Of a DNA stretch of 64,000 nucleotides, positions 59,128 through 64,000 are shown piece by piece. The notes under the pieces are model-generated. The model saw only the letters and a list, made by a program, of their open reading frames with translations, was not told where the DNA came from and ran no database searches. A program made the translations under genes and the position numbers. The stretch comes from Sweltsa coloradensis (Eukaryota > Arthropoda > Insecta > Plecoptera > Chloroperlidae), in assembly GCA_024449915.1 (NCBI GenBank), contig JAMZAV010001842.1, positions 1 through 64,000 on the forward strand, read 5' to 3'. The stretch's first letter is position 1. The number at the start of each line of letters is the position of its first letter.

Positions 59128-59356
59128 ACAATTCAGAAATTAAAATAGTTCGCCCCAACCGGGATTCAAACCATAGGTCTCCCACATTCCAGGTGAGCAT
59201 CTTAACCATGCCCTTCAGATGTATAATGCAACTACAATTCATAGATTAAAATTTACCCTTCCTGATGGTCTTGTAGTTACGACGCTCACCTAGAGTGTGG
59301 GAGACCCGTGGTTCGAATCCCGGTTGGGGCGGACTTTTTTAATTTCTGAATTGAAG
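59128..59356. repeat. inverted pair of tRNA-like repeats
   Basis: A minus copy (59148-59221) and a plus copy (59255-59333) of a unit ending GGTTCGAATCCCGGTTGGGGCG are mirrored around 59240, and the flanks AATTCAGAAATTAAAA / TTTTAATTTCTGAATT are mirrored too. The plus copy has a possible anticodon arm CTCAC CTAGAGT GTGGG, but no acceptor partner for TTGGGGC. SINE-like origin is likely. Confidence 0.75.
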
Positions 59357-60754
59357 TAAATAGTATTATTACATCTTAGACGACATTGAGTGCCAGCAAT
59401 AATTGAAAACGACACAATATTAATGTTTAAGATGAGCAGGTTCCCAACTCGGCATAATTATGCAGTTATATTATATTAAGTATGCAAAGTAAAAGATATT
59501 ATACATTTATGTGTGTTTGGGGTCTACCCACGCAGCTACACAGTTACTGTTAAGTAATGAAAACTATGGTGTTAGTTCTCCCAAAACCAATTCTTTATCA
59601 ACATTCAACTATGAATAAAATTGTCACAATAAAATCAATGCATATTAAAACAGTGCTTTTGCAATGCCTACATGATTTAATTGCAACATTTTCGAGTCGA
59701 ATGAGACGTTAAGCAATATCTAATTAATCGAATATTGCTAATGATTTATTTTTATCCCCCCACCCCCACCCACCACCAACATTTGGGAATTGATGGTTTC
59801 ATCTACAGTAGTACAGCCCGCTTTGCAACGTGTGCGACCGAACAAAAACATCGTGCGGGCGTTAGGAGACAGGGCCTAAGAAGACTTTTAGTCTTCTAAA
59901 GTCCGGACCGGTTTGTCTTCTTAGCCCCGCTTCGCAACGTGTAGCACAACCGTCGGTCACAGGGGCTTAGAAGCCAAAAAAAGGTCCAGGGGCTTAGGAG
60001 ACAGGGGCTTAGAAGCCGACACCTGCCAAAGCAAGCGCTAGGTGAAGAAAAAAAATCAATATTTTCTAATCAGTTAATGAACTCAGTTAATATACCAAAC
60101 ATATCCAGTTCGTACACCGTCTTATGAGCTAGATGTTTGTGGTTCTAAATAGATGATCCAATGCAACTCAAGACGATGAGTGGATACGGTGGAATGGAGA
60201 GTATTCCTACGTTAGATTATAACTTAACAATCAATGTCATCGAATCCGCGTCCCTTTGGTGCCATAATATGCTTATCATACCTGCGCACTATGTGTGAAC
60301 CACCATAAATGGCATCTTATAGCCTATTATAAATGAAATAAAATGCATGCTGGATAAATAAAATTACTTCCTAAATGATCAAGGCTGTCCGCGGCTCCGA
60401 CACAGATCCGAAGCGCACGACTCCTATAAATAATACCGATAATTAGATCGAATCCTAGGTAAGATATGGAAATTTTGAATTGATATGATTTTGATAAATC
60501 ATGATCATGTCCAATACATTCAAAGAGACAGTAAGCATCAAGCTCAACTCCAAAAGTACCAAGAAATCATAATAATATAAAAGTATTAAAATTACTCGTT
60601 TAATCCTTTACAATATGACACTGACTGTACAATAATGGCCTCTCGGCATGGGGATTGTTTAAAACACGCCCTAGACCCGACTTGAAACATAAAACTGCAG
60701 AGAGCGCCACCGGTCGGAGGCGGAATCACATTTTTTAACCGCTTGCAGACCTTC
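59357..60754. other. intergenic stretch with short GGGGCTTAGAAGCC repeats
   Basis: No gene. At 59820-60020, GCTT.GCAACGTGT and CAGGGGCTTAGAAGCC recur two or three times, suggesting a small degraded tandem or hairpin repeat. Confidence 0.4.
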
Positions 60755-61060
60755 CGTGCTCCCATGATAACATCGAAATGGTTGGACCGAAAATTATGCA
60801 ATTTTGGGAGAAGTTAGATAATTGTATAATGTTTGCAACGTATGATCAGAATGTACTTTTTTTCCCCCATTTTCCACCAAAAAAATCAAGAAGTACGTCA
60901 AATTTTCCAATTTTCACGTATTTTCTTGATTTTTTTGGCAGAAAATGGGTGAAAAAAGTGCATTCTGATCAATACGTTGCAAACATTATTCAATTATCTA
61001 ACTTCTCCCAAAATGGCATAATTTTCGATTTAGCCATTTCGATGTTATCATGGGAGCACG
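60755..61060. mobile_element. 306-bp foldback (MITE-like) element
   Basis: CGTGCTCCCATGATAACATCG at 60755 is mirrored by CGATGTTATCATGGGAGCACG ending at 61060. The arms of about 130-150 bases match nearly to the centre. The open plus frame through it is a by-product of the palindrome. Confidence 0.88.
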
Positions 61061-61564
61061 AAACCATTACATTTTGGTCAACTTTTAGCTTGAAAGAGAC
61101 ACCTTAAGCGATATTCCACCCCCAACACCCCCTAAAACTGGAATAATTCATAGCTCTAATCTAAAATTGATGTTTTATTCAAATTAGTTATTAAAATTAT
61201 GTTTTAATGTGTTTTAATCCAATCGGCCTATTCTCATTTAATAAACCACATTTTTTCAACCCCCATCCCTTATAGTTTATATTATTTTAACCTTGATTTC
61301 CAGAATTCACCATGAAGGCACCTAATGAGTTATCAGCATGAAATTTGGCATGATGGTACATACTAAAATAAAAAATTATTCGCCGAGAAGCAAGCGATAT
61401 TCCACCCCCAACACCTCCTAAATCATCCCTAAAATTGGAATAATTGATAACTCAAAACCAAAATTGAATTTATTCATGTTATTAAATTATGTTTTAATGT
61501 GCCTTAACCCAATCGGCCTATTCTCATTTCCTTTGTCACATTTTTTCAAACCCTTTCCCTAAAG

Positions 61565-62197
61565 TTGGATGAGCGTAGCGAGCTTTAGCGAGCGGGGGCG
61601 AGCGGAGGCGAAGATTCCATTTCACTACACTGGAGAAAAAAATCCGGAATGTTTTTTTTTTTTTTTTTTTTTTTTCTGTATTTTTGTCTGTTTGTTAACA
61701 CGATTCCGGCAAAACCGAAAATCCGATTGCGATGAAATTTTGGAGGTCTTCGAAATCTCTGAACTTAGAACTGCCACGTTTTTGAGCACAATGGGAAAAA
61801 TTATTTCTCATCAAAATCGCAATTTTACGATTTTTTCGATTTTTTAAAAATTTCTTCGACTTAAAACACCTACATGCTTTATCCGTTTTTGATGATTTTT
61901 CACAGAACCATAATTTTATGAATTAAGATATTCTTGTAAAATTTGAGCGCAATCGAATAAACTATTTCTTATGAAATCGAAAATTTACGATTTTTTTTTT
62001 TTTTAAATTACGATTAATTAAAAAAATTAAAGATTAAAGTTTATTTTTCAAATTTAAAATTAAATAAATTTTTAAAAAAATCTTCAACTAAGTAATGATT
62101 TTTTCACAGAACAACAGAAAATCCATATAACACATGGGAGCTCAATGCACCAATTACGCTCATCCAACAACGCGGCGGGACTTAAGCGTTTTCCTAG
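61565..62197 (+). mobile_element. Helitron2-like element, subfamily B, in satellite
   Basis: TTGGATGAGCGTAGCGAGC to TTTTCCTAG, 633 bp. Neighbouring satellite units give the empty site CCCTAATAG|TTTATATT. The element lies between the two halves with no duplication. Confidence 0.9.
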
Positions 62198-63175
62198 TTT
62201 ATATTATTTTTACCTTGATTTCCAACATTCACCATGAAGGCACCCAAATGAGTTATCAGCATGAAATTTGACATGATGCTACATACTAATATGAAAAATC
62301 ATTCGCCGAGAGGCAAGCGATATTCCACCCCCAACACCCCTAAATAATCCCCTAAAATTTGAATAATTCATAGCTCTAACCTAAAATTGAATTTTTATTT
62401 AAATTAGTTATTAAAATTATGTTTTAATGTGTTTTTAACCCAATCGGCATATTTTCAATTATATAAACCACATTTTGTCAACCCCTATCCCTAATAGTTT
62501 ATATTATTTTTTTCTTTATTTCCCGCATTCACCCCGAAGGCACCTAATGAGTTTTAATCATGAAATTTGTCATTATGGTACATAATAATATGAAAAATAA
62601 TCCGCCGAGAGGCAAGCGATATTCCACCCTCAACACCCCCTTAAATTGGAATAATTCATAGCACTAATCTAAAATTGATGTTATATATTAAATTAGGTGG
62701 GTTTTTAAAATTATGTTTTAATGTGTTTTAACCCAATCGGCCTATTCTCATTTCCTAAACCACATTTTTCCAACCCCATCCCTTATAGTTTATATTTTTT
62801 TTACCTTGATTTCCCGCCCTTCCACCATGAAGGCACCTAATGAGGGTTTTCAGCATGGAATTTTGGCATGATGTTACATAATAATATGAAAATAATTGGT
62901 CGCGATGCAAGCGATATTCCACCCCCAACATCCCCTAAATCATCCTCTAAAAATGGAATAATTCATAGCTCTAACCCAAAATTGTATTTTATTCCCCAAA
63001 ATTTGTAAAAAATGTTTTAATGGGGTTTTAACCCAATAAGCCTATTCCCATTTTCCCAAAAACACTTTTCACCCATCCCTAATAGTTATATTATTTTTAC
63101 CTTTGGTTCCAGCATTCACCATAAAGGTAAAACCCAATGAGTTATCAGCATGAAATTTGGGCATGGTGGTACAAA

Positions 63176-63964
63176 TTGGATGAGCGTAGCGAGCGTAGCG
63201 AGCGAAGCGAGCGAAGCGAAGATTCCATTTCCCTACACTGGAGAAAAAAATCCGGAATGTTTTTTTTTTTTTTTTTCTGTATTTTTGTGTGTTTGTTAAC
63301 ACGATTCCGGCCTTTAAAAACCAATACTCCGATTGCGATGAAATTTTATGGAGGCCTTCGAAATCTCTGAACTTAGAACTGCCACGTTTTGAGCGCAATC
63401 GGGAAAATTTTTCTTATAAAAAACGCATTTTACGAATTTTTCCGATTTTTAAAACAATTCTTCGACTTATAACACTAACATGCTATATCCCATTGTAATG
63501 ATTTTTTAACAGAACCTTAATTTTATGAATTAAGATATTCGTGTGAAATTTGAGCGTAATCGAAAAATTATTTCTCATGAAAATCGAAATTTTACGGGTT
63601 TTTCTTTTTTAAAAAAATTCTTTGACATATAACACCTACATGCTTTATCCTATTTTTAATGATTTTTTTATAGAACCTTTATTTCATAAATTAATATACT
63701 CGTGAAAAATTTTGAGCGAAATCGAATAATATTTATTATGAAAATTGCAATTTACGATTTTTCTTTTTTTAAAGTTACGTAAAAATTAAACGATTTATTA
63801 AAAAATTAAGTTAATTTTTAATTTAATTTAATTTATTTTAAAAAAATCTTCGACTAAGAAATGATTTTTTCACAGAACAACAGAAAATCCGCGTAACACA
63901 ATGCAAGCTCAATGCACCAATTACGCTCATCCAAAAACGCGGCGGGACTTAAGCGTTTTCCTAG
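63176..63964 (+). mobile_element. Helitron2-like element, subfamily B, second copy in satellite
   Basis: TTGGATGAGCGTAGCGAGCG to TTTTCCTAG, 789 bp. The empty site in other units is ACATAC|TAATATG. Close in sequence to the copy at 50968-51750, sharing the TTAATTTAATTTAATTTA tract. Confidence 0.9.
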
Positions 63965-64000
63965 TAATATGAAACATAATAATCCACGAGGAGACAAGCG

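Larger units (their letters stand above)
61095..64000. repeat. satellite array, unit about 286-299 bp, running off the window
   Basis: The phrase AAGCGATATTCCACCC marks units at 61110, 61396, 62319, 62618, 62913 and (partly) 64000. After removing the two inserted elements, the spacings are about 286, 290, 299, 295 and 298. Each unit also holds CACCATGAAGGCACC.AATGAG and CCCAATCGGCCTATTCTCATTT. No coding potential. Confidence 0.92.

Noticed and set aside
60778..61107. 109-codon open frame
   Set aside because: It spans a 306-bp palindrome. The two halves are reverse complements and no family is recognised.
61569..61847. Repeated 60-95-codon frames reading AKIPFHYTGEK and CLLTRFR in many places
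   Set aside because: These are frames through subfamily B Helitron-like copies. They are on both strands in different copies, broken by T runs, and lack protein-like conservation.
61095..64000. CRISPR-like array
   Set aside because: The repeat unit is about 290 bp with no unique short spacers. It is a eukaryotic satellite.

Overview
The window looks like repeat-rich nuclear DNA of an invertebrate animal. It is AT-rich and has split genes with clean GT-AG introns, many classes of retroelement, tRNA-derived repeats, (ATT)n microsatellites and a tandem satellite at the right edge. Short AGGCCTA runs and the mix of BEL/Pao, Ty3/gypsy, Penelope and site-type LINEs suggest a marine invertebrate, possibly an echinoderm or other deuterostome; that placement is a weak inference. 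Homopolymer slips are dense at about 1-10 kb, 24.3-28 kb and 36-36.5 kb, so many frame breaks there may be sequence error rather than decay.

Layout. 1-11.06 kb: a BEL/Pao LTR retrotransposon (5' LTR cut by the window edge, 3' LTR at 10820-11062). A Ty3/gypsy element (LTRs 5095-5295 and 9792-9984) sits inside its integrase, and a Helitron-like element sits inside its 5' LTR. 12.1-12.6 kb: tRNA-like repeat units. 14.58-17.79 kb: a 3.2-kb element with long terminal inverted repeats; a second copy lies at 36.15-39.40 kb. 18.3-26.1 kb: the only convincing host-style gene, with at least 12 exons, encoding a Mutator-like transposase domain joined to the start of a YqaJ-type nuclease domain. A hAT-type MITE with a perfect 8-bp duplication lies in its first intron. 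27.3-30.1 kb: Helitron-like copies and (ATT)n arrays. 30.3-33.5 kb: a minus-strand LINE with a C-terminal CCHC motif and restriction-like nuclease. 33.7-34.8 kb: a LINE 3' end. 42.04-46.28 kb: a 4.2-kb imperfect palindrome. 47.10-47.84 kb: a 738-bp foldback. 48.0-55.0 kb: a plus-strand LINE split by a minus-strand LINE, itself split by two Helitron-like elements. 55.1-55.75 kb: 291-bp tRNA-like tandem units. 55.8-56.7 kb: a head-to-head pair of Penelope 3' ends. 56.7-59.1 kb: more Helitron-like copies. 59.1-59.35 kb: a tRNA-like inverted pair. 60.75-61.06 kb: a 306-bp foldback. 61.1-64 kb: a satellite of about 290 bp per unit, interrupted by two Helitron-like elements.

The most distinctive system is the Helitron-like family (at least 11 copies). 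Three copies can be compared with an uninterrupted version of their own target. In all three the element starts TTGGATGAGCG, ends CCTAG, makes no target duplication and sits just 5' of a T. CGCTCATCCA, the reverse complement of the left end, recurs about 30 bases inside the right end and is followed by an AACGC...GCGTT hairpin. This asymmetric terminal inverted repeat is the architecture described for Helitron2/Helentron elements. No autonomous Rep/helicase copy is in the window.
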